Origin: Nostoc sp. UHCC 0870
GTDB taxonomy: Bacteria; Cyanobacteriota; Cyanobacteriia; Cyanobacteriales; Nostocaceae
Direction: 5' to 3'
Assembly (NCBI RefSeq): GCF_022063185.1
Contig: NZ_CP091913.1
Location: forward strand, 3,287,501-3,351,500
DNA length: 64,000 bases
Each line of letters starts with the position of its first letter. The stretch's first letter is position 1. Under the pieces are notes generated by a model. It saw only the letters and a program-made list of their open reading frames with translations. It did not search any database and was not told the origin of the DNA. The position numbers and the translations under genes are program-made. Positions 44,063-53,971 of the stretch are shown here, one piece after another.

Positions 44063-44522
44063 AATTGTTCTTTTGAAGCTACGAAAATAACGTCTATTTT
44101 ACAGCCCCTTCGATGATGGCAGGACTATATTGCTACGAAAATCAGCAAAAACTTTATGGCGAGAAGATTTGCGATGGCTTAGGTGATCGCTGTAGATCAG
44201 GTTTGGTTCAGGTTTAGGGTAAGCTGTTGGCTCACAAGTAAGTATAGCTACGCTCCCCCAAGAGATACAAAAGTTCAAGTGGATAACTATAATTTTTAGT
44301 CCTTTTTATCATAAAGTTTTGCCAATAAGGCAGTCATCTCACATTATGAGTATTTGAGATATTTTGATAACCTTTTCTTAAACCAACATTTCTAATAAAA
44401 CATCCCTATTAATCAAAAATATATTCCGTACTATCACAGAAGTTTTTAGCATAATCAAGACTTAAAATTCCTATTATTATTGTTCATTGTTCATTGCCAA
44501 TTATTGAAATAATATTGCAGGC
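44063..44522. other. Intergenic region, no gene seen
   Basis: This 460-base gap separates divergent ycf23 and the PhnD-like gene. It is AT-rich, with one GTTCATTGTTCATTGCC repeat near 44480. No ORF, RNA gene or strong promoter pair was recognised. Confidence 0.5.
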
Positions 44523-45419
44523 ATGAAAAGACGCAATTTAATTAAGTATTCCTTGCTATTCATTGCTGGATGTACAGCTAGCAATAATTCTAATACAAAT
44601 ATAAATAATCAAGAAGCATATTCAAAATTTCCTAAATCTCTCAAATTTGCCGTTACAGATGTAACTGGAATTGATGATTTAAAAAGAGATTTTGGGGCAT
44701 TTAGCACTGTTTTAGCAGAAGTATTAGGTATCAATATAGAATTGTTTCCTGTAGAAAACCCCACGGCCGCAGCCCCAGCATTATTATCAGGAAATCTGGA
44801 TCTTGTATTTGCCGGCCCTTCAGAGTACCTCATTTTAAATTCTAGAGCTAAAGCAATTCCTATAATTAGCGTTAAACGTAAAAACTACCATTCTATATTT
44901 ATTGTGCGTGCGGATAGCAATATTAAAACATTAGCTCAATTAAAAGGCAAAACAATTGCGATGCGTAAAGTTGGATCTACTTCTGGACATATTGCACCTA
45001 CTAGTTTACTGATAGATGCAGGATTAGATCCAAAAACTGATTTCAAAACTGTCATGTTAGATAATAAAGGAGGAAAAGCATTAAAAACAGGTGAAGTAGA
45101 TGCCTGGAGTATGTCATCTGATAGATACCAAAGTGTTCTAGACTCTGAAGGTTTATCAAATAAAGATTTTAAGATAATTTTTCAAGGAACGGAACTTCCT
45201 AGTGATGTATTTGTTGTTAGTAATCAATTAGCATCTAGCTTTATTGAAACCCTGCGATCGCAGATACTAAAAAATCAGGATAAACTCATTCAAAGTATGG
45301 TAACTGCTAATGCAAATCGTAAGTATGTGGGAAGCCAAATGTTTCTAGCCAATGATGCTGATTACAATATGATTCGTGAAGTTTATAAAAAAATTGGTCA
45401 AGATAGTTTTTTAAAATAA
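44523..45419 (+). CDS. PhnD-like phosphonate/phosphite-type substrate-binding lipoprotein
   Basis: A 298-residue periplasmic binding protein. The N-terminus MKRRNLIKYSLLFIAGCTAS is a lipoprotein signal with lipobox FIAGC, so Cys17 would be lipidated and the protein tethered in the periplasm. The body fits the PhnD/PtxB type: LAEVLGINIELFPVENPTAAAPALLSGNLDLVFAGPSEY, then LAQLKGKTIAMRKVGSTSGH. No transporter permease or ATPase gene is present. Instead a histidine kinase begins 13 bases later, so the protein may serve as a ligand sensor for that kinase. The ligand could be phosphonate, phosphite, phosphate or another anion. Confidence 0.87.
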   Translation: MKRRNLIKYSLLFIAGCTASNNSNTNINNQEAYSKFPKSLKFAVTDVTGIDDLKRDFGAFSTVLAEVLGINIELFPVENPTAAAPALLSGNLDLVFAGPSEYLILNSRAKAIPIISVKRKNYHSIFIVRADSNIKTLAQLKGKTIAMRKVGSTSGHIAPTSLLIDAGLDPKTDFKTVMLDNKGGKALKTGEVDAWSMSSDRYQSVLDSEGLSNKDFKIIFQGTELPSDVFVVSNQLASSFIETLRSQILKNQDKLIQSMVTANANRKYVGSQMFLANDADYNMIREVYKKIGQDSFLK

Positions 45420-45432
45420 TTATTACATTAAA

Positions 45433-47289
45433 ATGATCATATTTTCTCTCAATAAATTTAGAAATCATATTTTAAATTGTCTTAGTAATTTTACGAGCAA
45501 CTGGAGCATTACTAAAAAAATTGGCTATGGTTATACTATTGTGATTACGACTACTTTAATTGGCACAGTTAGTGGTTCATTAATTGCTTATTACTATGAA
45601 ATAAATGCCTATAAACAGTTAAGTTTATCTTATCAACAGCAATATCTTTTGAAAGATTTAGAAAATGGCGTAACTAGAGCAAGACTCCATCCACAAAGAT
45701 TAGTTTCTGTGCTAGAAGATTCTGTTTGGTTAGAGTTTGAGAAAAATAGATTTTTAGAAGATATTAATCGCATCAATAACCAATTATCTAAACTCGAAGA
45801 TTTTATAAATCATAATCCTCATGATTTAGCATTAGACTATCAAATTTTCCAAAACCTGTTAAACAAATATAGGAAAACTACAGAATTATACAGTTATAAT
45901 ATTAAAATATTATGGGGCGAAATAGAATCAAATAGATCAAATACTTTACCACTTTACAAACTGTTAAATGCCCTAAAAAAGAAAGATAGTATTAATCTTG
46001 CTGTTGAGTTTGAAAAACAATCAGATGAGTTAATTCACATGATTGTCCATGCAGAAAAGCAAAAACAGCGAGCAAATAGAAGTTTTAATTATGCCAAAAA
46101 TTTAAGACTACAGCTTATTAGTATCAGTGTACTATTATCTACTGCGATCGCTGCAACAATTGCGTTATTAACTAGTAATTTAATTGCTCGTCCCCTACAG
46201 GTAGTAACGAAAATTTCCAGAAAAATTACCCAAGAATCAAATTTTCAACTTAGAGCTAATGTAAGTAGTAAAGATGAAATAGGAACTCTAGCTAATTCTT
46301 TAAATCAATTAGTGGAATGGGTGGGAGATTATACTGAAGCACTAGAAATAGCACGTCAAACTTTAGAGGAAAGAGTAGAAGAACGCACCCAAGAACTTCA
46401 AGAAGCTCACCACACTTTAGAAGAAAGAGTGGAAGAACGAACTCACGAATTACAAATAATATTAAAAGAATTACAAGAAACACAAGGACAACTTATTCAA
46501 ACCGAAAAAATGTCATCTCTTGGGCAAATGGTTGCAGGTATAGCTCATGAAATAAATAATCCTGTTAACTTTATTTATGGAAATATTGAATGTGCAGACA
46601 ACTATATTAAAGATTTAGTACATCTAGTAGATTTATATCAACAGCAATATCCTGAGCCAGACTATATAATCACAGAAACAATAGAAGAAATTGATCTAAA
46701 TTTTATTAGCAAAGATTTGTTAAATATATTGTCTTCAATGAAAATAGGCGCACAACGCATTCGAGAAATTGTCTTGTCTCTGCGTAATTTTTCTCGTTTA
46801 GATGAAGCTGAGATGAAAGAGGTAAATATTCATGAAGGAATTGATAATACTCTGCTAATTCTCAATCATCGGCTCAAATCACAGATTGAAGTGATAAAAA
46901 ACTACGGGGAATTACCTCATGTTGAGTGTTACCCAGCCCAACTTAATCAGGTATTTATGAATATAATTAGTAATGCTATTGATGCCTTATTAGATTATAC
47001 TGATCAAAACAATAAAAAGATTTTAATATCTACAAGAAAAATAGGCAAAAATCAAATTCAAGTTGAAATTGTAGATAATGCTTTGGGGATTCCCCCAGAG
47101 ATGATCAAAAAGTTATTTGATCCTTTCTTTACAACTAAGTCCGTGGGTAAAGGTACAGGGTTAGGATTAAGTATTTGTTACCAAATAATTGAAAAACATC
47201 AAGGTAAAATAGAAGTATTTTCAGAATTGAATCAAGGGAGCAAGTTTATAATTTCTTTGCCAATATATACAGATATCCCTAAAACTTAA
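45433..47289 (+). CDS. Sensor histidine kinase with periplasmic domain and HAMP
   Basis: A 618-residue membrane kinase. Two transmembrane segments, about residues 32-55 and 220-245, enclose a ~165-residue helical periplasmic domain. A HAMP domain follows (about 245-300), then a heptad-rich coiled coil containing LEERVEERTQELQEAHH twice, the phosphoacceptor box GIAHEINNP with His near 371, and a HATPase domain with N-box NIISNAIDAL, the G1 box reading DNALGI (Ala where Gly is usual), DPFFTTKSVGKGTGLGLSICYQI. It follows the PhnD-like lipoprotein by 13 bases, so the pair probably forms a binding-protein-dependent sensor. No response regulator is adjacent. Confidence 0.92.
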   Translation: MIIFSLNKFRNHILNCLSNFTSNWSITKKIGYGYTIVITTTLIGTVSGSLIAYYYEINAYKQLSLSYQQQYLLKDLENGVTRARLHPQRLVSVLEDSVWLEFEKNRFLEDINRINNQLSKLEDFINHNPHDLALDYQIFQNLLNKYRKTTELYSYNIKILWGEIESNRSNTLPLYKLLNALKKKDSINLAVEFEKQSDELIHMIVHAEKQKQRANRSFNYAKNLRLQLISISVLLSTAIAATIALLTSNLIARPLQVVTKISRKITQESNFQLRANVSSKDEIGTLANSLNQLVEWVGDYTEALEIARQTLEERVEERTQELQEAHHTLEERVEERTHELQIILKELQETQGQLIQTEKMSSLGQMVAGIAHEINNPVNFIYGNIECADNYIKDLVHLVDLYQQQYPEPDYIITETIEEIDLNFISKDLLNILSSMKIGAQRIREIVLSLRNFSRLDEAEMKEVNIHEGIDNTLLILNHRLKSQIEVIKNYGELPHVECYPAQLNQVFMNIISNAIDALLDYTDQNNKKILISTRKIGKNQIQVEIVDNALGIPPEMIKKLFDPFFTTKSVGKGTGLGLSICYQIIEKHQGKIEVFSELNQGSKFIISLPIYTDIPKT

Positions 47290-47327
47290 AATAAGTTAAT
47301 TTTTGTCAAATTTACTTTATTACGCAT

Positions 47328-47774
47328 ATGACTATCTATTTTTATACCGCCCGCGAACAGTATGGCTGTTTCTCCAACTTTTCACTCCACGGATTTATGT
47401 TGGATGATCTATATTGGTATACAAGTGAACATTATTTTCAAGCCCAAAAGTTTGCAGGTACATTTCATTTAGAACAAATTCGCCTAGCCATAACGCCTAA
47501 AGAAGCTGCAAAAATGGGACGAGAAAGAAAACGTCCTTTGCGCCATGATTGGGAAAGTGTAAAAGATAGCGTGATGAAGAAAGCGGTGTTAAGAAAATTT
47601 GCAACTCATGCAGATATCAGAGAAATCCTACTTTCTACAGCTAATGAAGAAATAGTTGAAAATTCACCCATTGACTATTACTGGGGTTGTGGGGCTGATG
47701 GTAGTGGTAAAAATATGTTGGGTGTAATTTTAATGGAAGTCAGAGAGCTATTACGCACCATAGATAAAACTTAA
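47328..47774 (+). CDS. NADAR family protein
   Basis: A 148-residue NADAR (YbiA/RibX-like) domain protein. Diagnostic segments are YGCFSNFS at the N-terminus, WYTSEHYFQAQKF, and YYWGCGADGSGKNMLG near the end. NADAR domains act as N-glycosidases on ADP-ribose-linked substrates or on reactive riboflavin-pathway intermediates, and some serve as antitoxins against ADP-ribosylating toxins. No such toxin is next to it. It starts 38 bases after the kinase gene on the same strand, perhaps by read-through. Confidence 0.9.
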   Translation: MTIYFYTAREQYGCFSNFSLHGFMLDDLYWYTSEHYFQAQKFAGTFHLEQIRLAITPKEAAKMGRERKRPLRHDWESVKDSVMKKAVLRKFATHADIREILLSTANEEIVENSPIDYYWGCGADGSGKNMLGVILMEVRELLRTIDKT

Positions 47775-48035
47775 GTTAAAAAGGTAATGGTAAATAAGTT
47801 GGCTTGAATATTTATTGTTTAATGTTGCCAACGATTAAAATCGTTACAATAAGGAAAGTAATCTCAGCGTGTAAAATTAATATCTATTAATTGATAGCCA
47901 GTCAGCTTGTTCTCAGCAGCATACCAGTGACTGTAGTTAACTTTTAATCTTATCTAAATATACTCACTTAGATCCATACCAATTATATTCTTATAGAATA
48001 TCTTGCAAGTAGTCCTTTATAGGAGAAAAGAGATT

Positions 48036-48347
48036 ATGTCTGTGTCCATCAAAGAAAAGAAATATTGTAAATGGTTTTGGGATGAATCCCTTGGTGGTGA
48101 CTTTGACACTTGGGGAACTAGTACCTACTTTATTGAATTAACGTTAGTAGGTAATGATTTATGTCCTACCAGACAGATAGAGGTTTACGAAAATGGCAAC
48201 GTCTTGTTTTATGACGACAACCATTTTGCCGATAATTATGGGATGTTAAGCGATAAACCCTTAGAAAAGAAGGATTTACAGGAATTTGGTATTAGTAAAG
48301 CAGAGTTTGAATTAGTGTGGAGTACAAACACACCCATGAACAGATGA
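48036..48347 (+). CDS. Small conserved hypothetical, possibly immunity-type protein
   Basis: A 103-residue protein starting MSVSIKEKKYCKWFWDESLGG. I chose ATG 48036, which has AGGAG eleven bases upstream, over the in-frame 48003. The pattern TYFIELTLVGNDLCPTRQIEVYENGNVLFYDDNHF, with a ligand-like beta-hairpin rich in aromatic and acidic residues, resembles DUF6881-type predicted immunity proteins, though I cannot confirm this. No toxin gene is beside it. Probably cytoplasmic. Confidence 0.6.
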   Translation: MSVSIKEKKYCKWFWDESLGGDFDTWGTSTYFIELTLVGNDLCPTRQIEVYENGNVLFYDDNHFADNYGMLSDKPLEKKDLQEFGISKAEFELVWSTNTPMNR

Positions 48348-48449
48348 ATCCGCCTAAATGAAGCTGGTGAAGTTAGCTTGACTGTAGCTGGATTGATTCT
48401 GAGAAATCAGAGACAGCCTAATTCACCAGCTAGTACCGTTACGCAGAAG

Positions 48450-49127
48450 TCATAGACGCGAAAGTGGTAAAGTCCAACTGCGTTTAGCAGTCCAATGGCG
48501 ATCGCTTGATTGATAAACCTGCAATCCAACTAAATCTGCTGCTACAATCAACTCATTCACTTCATCTATTGTCAGTGCTGCCAGCAGAGAGTCACGAAAT
48601 AATTTCTTTTGGTGGTCGTCGTATTCCTTCCCAATACTTTCAACTAAAGCATTCGTTGTCACTACATCCTGTGGACGGATTAAATCCCGTAAAAAAATAC
48701 CACCATGAGGTTTCAAAACACGCTTTAATTCTTTGAAAAACGGTAAGGGATTGGGCAAGTGATGGACAAGGCTATTTGAAATAACCAAATCAAAGCTACC
48801 ATCCTCATAAGGTAAGTTTTTTGCATCCACCAATTCCAAGGAAATTTTTTCTTGCAACCCCGCCTCCTGAACATGGTGTGCAGCAATTTGCAGCATATTT
48901 TTAGCCATATCAATAGCGATAATTTGCCACTGAGGACGCATTTGACACATTAACACTGGAATCCGACCAGTACCAGTACCAGCATCCAGCACTAACCCCT
49001 CTTCTAGTAGTCCGAGGGTAAGCACTTCTTCTACAAAGGCAGTATTTACCTCTGTAAAATCCATAGCATCATATTCGATAGCTTCTTCCCAGCTATCCAT
49101 CACTTCCGGTTCTAATTGTCTGTGCAT
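48450..49127 (-). CDS. Class I SAM-dependent methyltransferase
   Basis: A 225-residue methyltransferase with the SAM-binding motif I VLDAGTGTGRIPVL, motif II-like IIAIDMAKNML, and LVISNSLVHHLPNPLPFFKELKRVLKPHGGIFLRDLI (motifs III-IV of the UbiE-like type). The acceptor is a small molecule that cannot be identified. It is transcribed divergently from the TPR gene, with about 80 bases between. Confidence 0.88.
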   Translation of the reverse strand: MHRQLEPEVMDSWEEAIEYDAMDFTEVNTAFVEEVLTLGLLEEGLVLDAGTGTGRIPVLMCQMRPQWQIIAIDMAKNMLQIAAHHVQEAGLQEKISLELVDAKNLPYEDGSFDLVISNSLVHHLPNPLPFFKELKRVLKPHGGIFLRDLIRPQDVVTTNALVESIGKEYDDHQKKLFRDSLLAALTIDEVNELIVAADLVGLQVYQSSDRHWTAKRSWTLPLSRL

Positions 49128-49210
49128 AGCTAATTCCTCAATTTCTTGACATAAATTACTTGATTCTTGGGAACACTATAGGTATCACCACAGTTAGCAG
49201 GGATTGGTCA

Positions 49211-50302
49211 ATGTCACAAGGGGAACATAACAACAGCAGCAAAAATACCGTTCCTGTGGAAGTTGCGAAATATCTCAAACAAATCAAACGCAACACAATT
49301 ACCCATGAATTTGACCAAGGTTTGCCAGAAGAATTACTACTGAGTCAAGAGAGTGATAGCCAATTATCAGCAGCATCCCACCTGCTAAGGCAAGGAATTA
49401 AACAGCAAAAAGCGGGAGATTTGATAGCAGCCATCAAATATTTTCAACAATCCCTAGAGATGTTTCAATTGGCTGGTGATTTAGAACAACAAGAGCAAAT
49501 ACTGTCTTTATTGGCATTAGTAACTTACACTTCTGGCGATTATAAAAGTGTAATTACTTACTCTCAACAATGTTTATCTTTAAAAGATACCTCAGATTTA
49601 TCAGTACGGATGCAAGTGCTTTCTCATTTGGGTAATGCTTACCGTCATATTAATAATTACAACAAAGCGATTGAATTTTTAGAAGAGTGTCTCAAATTAA
49701 CTCAACAGTTACAAGACAAGCGCAGTCAAGTTGCGGCTTTAAATAATTTGGGATTGGTGTATAAAGCTTCTGGCAATTTTATCAAGGCAATTGAGTATCA
49801 GGAGCAAAGTTTAGAAATTGTGCAGGCAATGCAAGATAATTGGGGCATAGAACAAGTTCTCAAAAATTTAGGTAATGCTTGGTATGGTTTGGACAACTAC
49901 CCAAAAGCGATCGCCTATTATGAAAAATGTGTCAAAATAGCCCTTTCCCTGAATAACCCCCGCAGTGCGACTCAAGTGCTAAAAAATTTGGGTAATGCGT
50001 GTTACGCCATAGGCGATTACGCCAAAGTAATCAAGTATTATGAAAAGCGTTTGCAGTTAGCCAGACACCTCAAAGATCAGCGTAGTGAAGAACAGTCGCT
50101 TGGTAGTTTAGGCGTTGCTTGCGAAGCTTTAGGCGACCATAGCAAAGCAATTATATACTATGAAACCCGCTTGTTGTTGGCTAGAACCCTGAAAGACCGC
50201 CGCATTGAAGAACAGGCACTTGCTAGCTTAAAAATTGCTTGCTATGCCTTGGGTGATTACGCTAAGGCTATGCAATATCAGGAAGGGACGGGGGAGAGGT
50301 GA
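49211..50302 (+). CDS. TPR repeat protein
   Basis: A 363-residue protein built from about seven consecutive TPR units (IKYFQQSLEMFQLAGD; VLSHLGNAYRHINNYNKAIEFLEECL; NLGNAWYGLDNYPKAIAYYEKCV and so on), several nearly identical in form. I chose ATG 49211 (MSQGEHNNSSKN); the longer frame from 49160 would use TTG. It is probably a scaffold or regulator. The 3' end runs into a G-rich heptad array, which supplies its stop codon context. Confidence 0.82.
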   Translation: MSQGEHNNSSKNTVPVEVAKYLKQIKRNTITHEFDQGLPEELLLSQESDSQLSAASHLLRQGIKQQKAGDLIAAIKYFQQSLEMFQLAGDLEQQEQILSLLALVTYTSGDYKSVITYSQQCLSLKDTSDLSVRMQVLSHLGNAYRHINNYNKAIEFLEECLKLTQQLQDKRSQVAALNNLGLVYKASGNFIKAIEYQEQSLEIVQAMQDNWGIEQVLKNLGNAWYGLDNYPKAIAYYEKCVKIALSLNNPRSATQVLKNLGNACYAIGDYAKVIKYYEKRLQLARHLKDQRSEEQSLGSLGVACEALGDHSKAIIYYETRLLLARTLKDRRIEEQALASLKIACYALGDYAKAMQYQEGTGER

Positions 50303-50362
50303 CAGGGGACAGGGGACAGGGGACAGGTGACAGGGGACAGGGGACAGGTGACAGGTGACAGT
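50301..50362. repeat. GGGACAG/GTGACAG heptad tandem repeat (STRR)
   Basis: About eight copies of a 7-base unit (GACAGGG / GACAGGT variants) immediately after the TPR gene. A related CCTGTCC/CCTGTCA array stands at about 36165-36198. Confidence 0.9.
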
Positions 50363-50528
50363 TAACTTTCTTTAGCTGCATCACGCCTTGAATTCGCTGA
50401 TACAATAGAAAGTCTAGTCAATTTTAGTATTCAGTAACAGTTTTTGTCTGAGAAATATTTCTAAAAAACTATAGCTATATTTAAATTTAGACAAGTTTGC
50501 TGGTGCTGACTCCATTACCCAGATTTTC

Positions 50529-51224
50529 ATGAGCAGCGAAATCCAACTCAGCCTCTTTAACGAAGAAACCAATTTTAACCAAAAAGAGCTGATTCCCAAA
50601 GATCCAAAAATTCCCATTCCACCGGGAACTTACCCCAATATGACCGATTTGGCACAGGATTGCAATCAGTGCCATCGCTGTGAATTAGGTAATACCCGTA
50701 CCCATGCCGTAGTCGGACGGGGAAACCTCAAAGCACCGATTATGATTATCGGAGAAGCACCAGGTCAAAGCGAAGATGAAACAGGTTTACCCTTTGTTGG
50801 TAGGTCAGGACAGTTGCTAGAGAAAATATTGGCATCGGTAAATTTGACTACTGAGCATGATGTATATATCGGTAATATAAATAAATGCCGTCCACCTAGT
50901 AACCGAGTGCCGACTCCCGACGAAATGGCGGCTTGTTTACCCTATTTATTAGAACAAATCCGCCTTGTTGACCCCAAGATTATTTTGTTAACAGGTGCAA
51001 CAGCAGTGAAAGGTATCACTGGCGATAAGCGAGGAATTACTAAAATTCGTGGTCAGTGGCTAGAGTGGGAAGGGCGTTTGTGTATGCCTATTTTTCATCC
51101 ATCTTACTTATTGCGTAACCCTTCCAAAGAAAAAGGTAAGCCTAAATGGTTGATGTGGCAGGATATCCAGACGGTACGCTCCAAGTATGATGAAATTACG
51201 GGCAACAGTGGTAGCGATATTTAA
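50529..51224 (+). CDS. udg: Type 4 uracil-DNA glycosylase (4Fe-4S)
   Basis: A 231-residue family 4 UDG, which removes uracil from DNA and so begins base-excision repair. The first two iron-sulfur cysteines are in CNQCHRC (CxxC pattern), the catalytic motif is GEAPGQSEDETGLPFVGRSG, the later cysteine is in NINKCRPPSNRVPT, and the DNA-intercalating motif is HPSYLLRNPS. The length is family typical, with an extra ~45-residue N-terminal part. Monocistronic by appearance. Confidence 0.93.
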   Translation: MSSEIQLSLFNEETNFNQKELIPKDPKIPIPPGTYPNMTDLAQDCNQCHRCELGNTRTHAVVGRGNLKAPIMIIGEAPGQSEDETGLPFVGRSGQLLEKILASVNLTTEHDVYIGNINKCRPPSNRVPTPDEMAACLPYLLEQIRLVDPKIILLTGATAVKGITGDKRGITKIRGQWLEWEGRLCMPIFHPSYLLRNPSKEKGKPKWLMWQDIQTVRSKYDEITGNSGSDI

Positions 51225-51256
51225 TTTTTGGTGTTCCCTAATAACTGATAACTGAT

Positions 51257-51868
51257 TTATAGCTGGGAATTACGCAAACTTCCTGCTTGACAATCCCTCA
51301 GCCAAGCTTTGATACCTTGGGCAATTGTACCGTTGCTACTATCTCGTGGTGGTGATGGCGGCTGTCCTTTGGGATAAGAACCAGTTTGGGTAAACATCAT
51401 GACTAATCGCCAACTATCTTGAGTTTGTGTCAATAATACCCAGTGAAATTCTTGTAATTCCACTACTGTTTTATTTATGTACTGCCTTTTTAAAGTAGTA
51501 AAAAATACTTGCTTAATATTTTGATTAGTGCTTTTGTTTTGATCTATAGGTTGCAATGGCAACGGCTGAAATTCAGGTCTACCAGCTAGCAGTACGTAAC
51601 TATAAACATCACTACTTCTACCCAAACGGCGACCGCGTTGACTAGCACGATTGGCATAACTAGGTAAATCCCGCAATAAATGAGTAGTTAATGTTTCTAA
51701 ATCTTGTGCGGCACAAAAGGACTTCTTCCCCCTCTGGCTTTGTAAAGACGGTTTGGGGGAAAGTGTCTGAGAAAATGCTGCGTTATCCCAGCCATTCATT
51801 ACTACCAGCCATAAGCTGCAAGTTAACAGCCACCAGAGATAATTATGCTTCTGGATTAATGCTTTCAT
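51257..51868 (-). CDS. Secreted or membrane-anchored conserved hypothetical
   Basis: A 203-residue protein starting [23 protein letters not shown], a signal peptide or anchor. I chose ATG 51868, whose ATGA overlaps the pyrF stop codon, over the in-frame upstream 51901. Mature sequence includes [28 protein letters not shown] and [21 protein letters not shown], with cysteines near each end (FCAAQ, LRDCQ) that may form a disulfide. Predicted periplasmic. Conserved-looking, function unknown. Confidence 0.72.
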   Translation of the reverse strand: MKALIQKHNYLWWLLTCSLWLVVMNGWDNAAFSQTLSPKPSLQSQRGKKSFCAAQDLETLTTHLLRDLPSYANRASQRGRRLGRSSDVYSYVLLAGRPEFQPLPLQPIDQNKSTNQNIKQVFFTTLKRQYINKTVVELQEFHWVLLTQTQDSWRLVMMFTQTGSYPKGQPPSPPRDSSNGTIAQGIKAWLRDCQAGSLRNSQL

Positions 51869-52587
51869 GCTGTGGTTAATTCTTGGGTAATTCGTTGCCA
51901 AGCTAACTCAGGTTCAGCCGCCGCAGTGATGGGACGACCAATTACTAGGTAATCTGCACCGGCTTGGATAGCTTGGGAAGGGGTAAGCGATCGCTTTTGA
52001 TCTCCCGCTTCTGCCCATGTGGGGCGCACTCCTGGACACACGAAAAGAAAGTCATCGCCGCAAGTTTGCCGTAACTGCGCCACTTCTTGGGGTGAACACA
52101 CTGCCCCATCTAACCCTGATTCTTTAGCCATCAATGCCATTTCTAAGGCATATTCTGGCAACTCTAGGGGAATTTTTAAATCAAATGCCAACTGTCTAGC
52201 AGAAATACTCGTTAGCAGCGTTACTGCAATCAATTTCGGTGGTTTGACTCCTGCTTGTTCCGCCCCCTCTTTTACTGCCTCAGTGGCTGCTTTGAGGGCA
52301 TTTCTCCCCGCCGTAGCATGAATAGTCAGCAAATCCACCCCATAACCTGCCGCAGCCCGACAAGCCCCCGCCATAGTGTTGGGGATATCGTGAAACTTTA
52401 AATCTAGAAATATCTGCTTATCCCTAGATTTCAGCACTTCTAGAATTTTTGGCCCCACACTGGTGAATAATTCTAAACCAACTTTCCAGAAACTAACGGC
52501 TTCTAACCTATCGATGAGAGCGATCGCACTTTTTTCATCCGCTACATCTAAAGGGACAATAATTCGCTGTTCTTTCCCATTCCCCAT
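51865..52587 (-). CDS. pyrF: Orotidine 5'-phosphate decarboxylase
   Basis: A 240-residue TIM barrel that converts OMP to UMP, the last step of de novo UMP synthesis. The catalytic motif [12 protein letters not shown] has the Asp-Lys-Asp triad with DI from the second subunit, and [13 protein letters not shown] is the phosphate-binding end. It starts just after GGGGAAT heptads and 14 bases downstream of the tyrS stop, so tyrS, pyrF and the secreted protein gene probably form one operon. Confidence 0.96.
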   Translation of the reverse strand: MGNGKEQRIIVPLDVADEKSAIALIDRLEAVSFWKVGLELFTSVGPKILEVLKSRDKQIFLDLKFHDIPNTMAGACRAAAGYGVDLLTIHATAGRNALKAATEAVKEGAEQAGVKPPKLIAVTLLTSISARQLAFDLKIPLELPEYALEMALMAKESGLDGAVCSPQEVAQLRQTCGDDFLFVCPGVRPTWAEAGDQKRSLTPSQAIQAGADYLVIGRPITAAAEPELAWQRITQELTTA

Positions 52588-52601
52588 TCCCCATTCCCCC
52601 T

Positions 52602-53798
52602 TTAAGGTACTAAGCGCACAAACTTATTTTTACCAACTTGCAAAACTTTACCGTGTAAATCACTCCCTTGCTCAAAAGTGGTATCAACATCAGTAATGCG
52701 ATCGCCATCTAAGCGTACACCACCTTCTTGAATTTTCCGTTTACCTTCCCCGGTGCTTTTACACAAGCCACTCACATTGAGTAAGTACGCTAACTTCACA
52801 GGAAATTCGGCAACCTCGGTTAACGAAAATTCGGGAACTGCACCTTCTTTACCGCCGCTTTTGGCTGCTTCCTTCGCTTCGTTAGCAGCCTGTTCACCGT
52901 GGTATTGTCTAACGACTTCCCAGGCTAATAACATTTGGCGATCGCGGGGATTTTCCGGTAACTTGTCTAAAGGTAAATCTGTCAACAACTCAAAATACTG
53001 TGCCAGTAAATTATCTGGTACACCCTGCAACTTTTGATATTTTTGTCCTGGGTGTTCCGACAAGCCCACATAATTTCCTAAAGATTTGGACATTTTTTGT
53101 ACCCCATCTGTACCAATTAAAATTGGCAGAAGTAGTCCAAACTGGGGCTTTTGATGAAAATGACGCTGTAAATCTCGACCAACAGCAATGTTAAACTTTT
53201 GATCAGTTCCCCCTAATTCCACATCTGCCTCAACAGCCACCGAATCATAACCTTGCATCAATGGGTAGAGGAACTCATGGAGAAAAATCGGATTCTCTTT
53301 CTTATAGCGTTCTGCAAATCCTTCCTTGGCTAACATCTGCCCCACCGTCATGGTAGCTAGTAACTCCGTAGTTTTCCCTAAATCAAGCCGGGAAAGCCAT
53401 TCCGAGTTATAACGCACCTCTAATCTACCCGGTGTGTCAAAATCCAAAATAGGACGCACTTGGTCAAGGTAAGTTTGAGCATTTTGCATTACCTCTGCCT
53501 CTGTCAGTTGGCGACGCACCTCAGATTTACCAGTTGGATCACCGATGCGAGCCGTAAAATCGCCAATAATTAGGACTGCCGTATGACCAGCATCTTGAAA
53601 TGCTCGCAGTTTTCGTACTGGTATGCTATGACCAAGATGAATATCTGCACCAGTAGGATCAATTCCCAATTTCACCCTTAGAGGACGGTTCGTAGTCGCC
53701 AAGCGTTTCTCTAAACTTTCAACTTCCTGATCAGTATCAGTTGGTTGTGGGAATACTTCCACTATCCCACGATTGAGCCAAGAAAAATTTTCCGCCAT
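52602..53798 (-). CDS. tyrS: Tyrosyl-tRNA synthetase
   Basis: A class I aminoacyl-tRNA synthetase charging tRNA-Tyr. The signature HLGHSIPV (HIGH type) follows [11 protein letters not shown], and KMSKSLGN (KMSKS) lies at about residue 240. The C-terminal ~65 residues form an S4 RNA-binding domain ([18 protein letters not shown]). I use the ATG at 53798 ([17 protein letters not shown]), where family-like sequence begins; the frame is open to ATG 53876 and the longer start adds 26 unconserved-looking residues. No T-box or attenuator was found upstream. Likely first gene of an operon with pyrF. Confidence 0.95.
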   Translation of the reverse strand: MAENFSWLNRGIVEVFPQPTDTDQEVESLEKRLATTNRPLRVKLGIDPTGADIHLGHSIPVRKLRAFQDAGHTAVLIIGDFTARIGDPTGKSEVRRQLTEAEVMQNAQTYLDQVRPILDFDTPGRLEVRYNSEWLSRLDLGKTTELLATMTVGQMLAKEGFAERYKKENPIFLHEFLYPLMQGYDSVAVEADVELGGTDQKFNIAVGRDLQRHFHQKPQFGLLLPILIGTDGVQKMSKSLGNYVGLSEHPGQKYQKLQGVPDNLLAQYFELLTDLPLDKLPENPRDRQMLLAWEVVRQYHGEQAANEAKEAAKSGGKEGAVPEFSLTEVAEFPVKLAYLLNVSGLCKSTGEGKRKIQEGGVRLDGDRITDVDTTFEQGSDLHGKVLQVGKNKFVRLVP

Positions 53799-53971
53799 AC
53801 TAGGAGATTCGCTATTCACTACGCTTTTTACTTTATAAGTTAGGTTGGTTATGTTCACGGCCAAATTGTCCGCCATTTAATCTGCCAAACTAATATAATT
53901 GCAAAAAATTAACCGCCCTGCTGCAAAGAATCAATTACAGTAATATTTACAAGTGAGGAAGTGAAATCGCC

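Noticed and set aside
53799..53971. Possible attenuator or T-box leader for tyrS
   Set aside because: No terminator/antiterminator pair or aromatic-rich short ORF was found in this short divergent gap.
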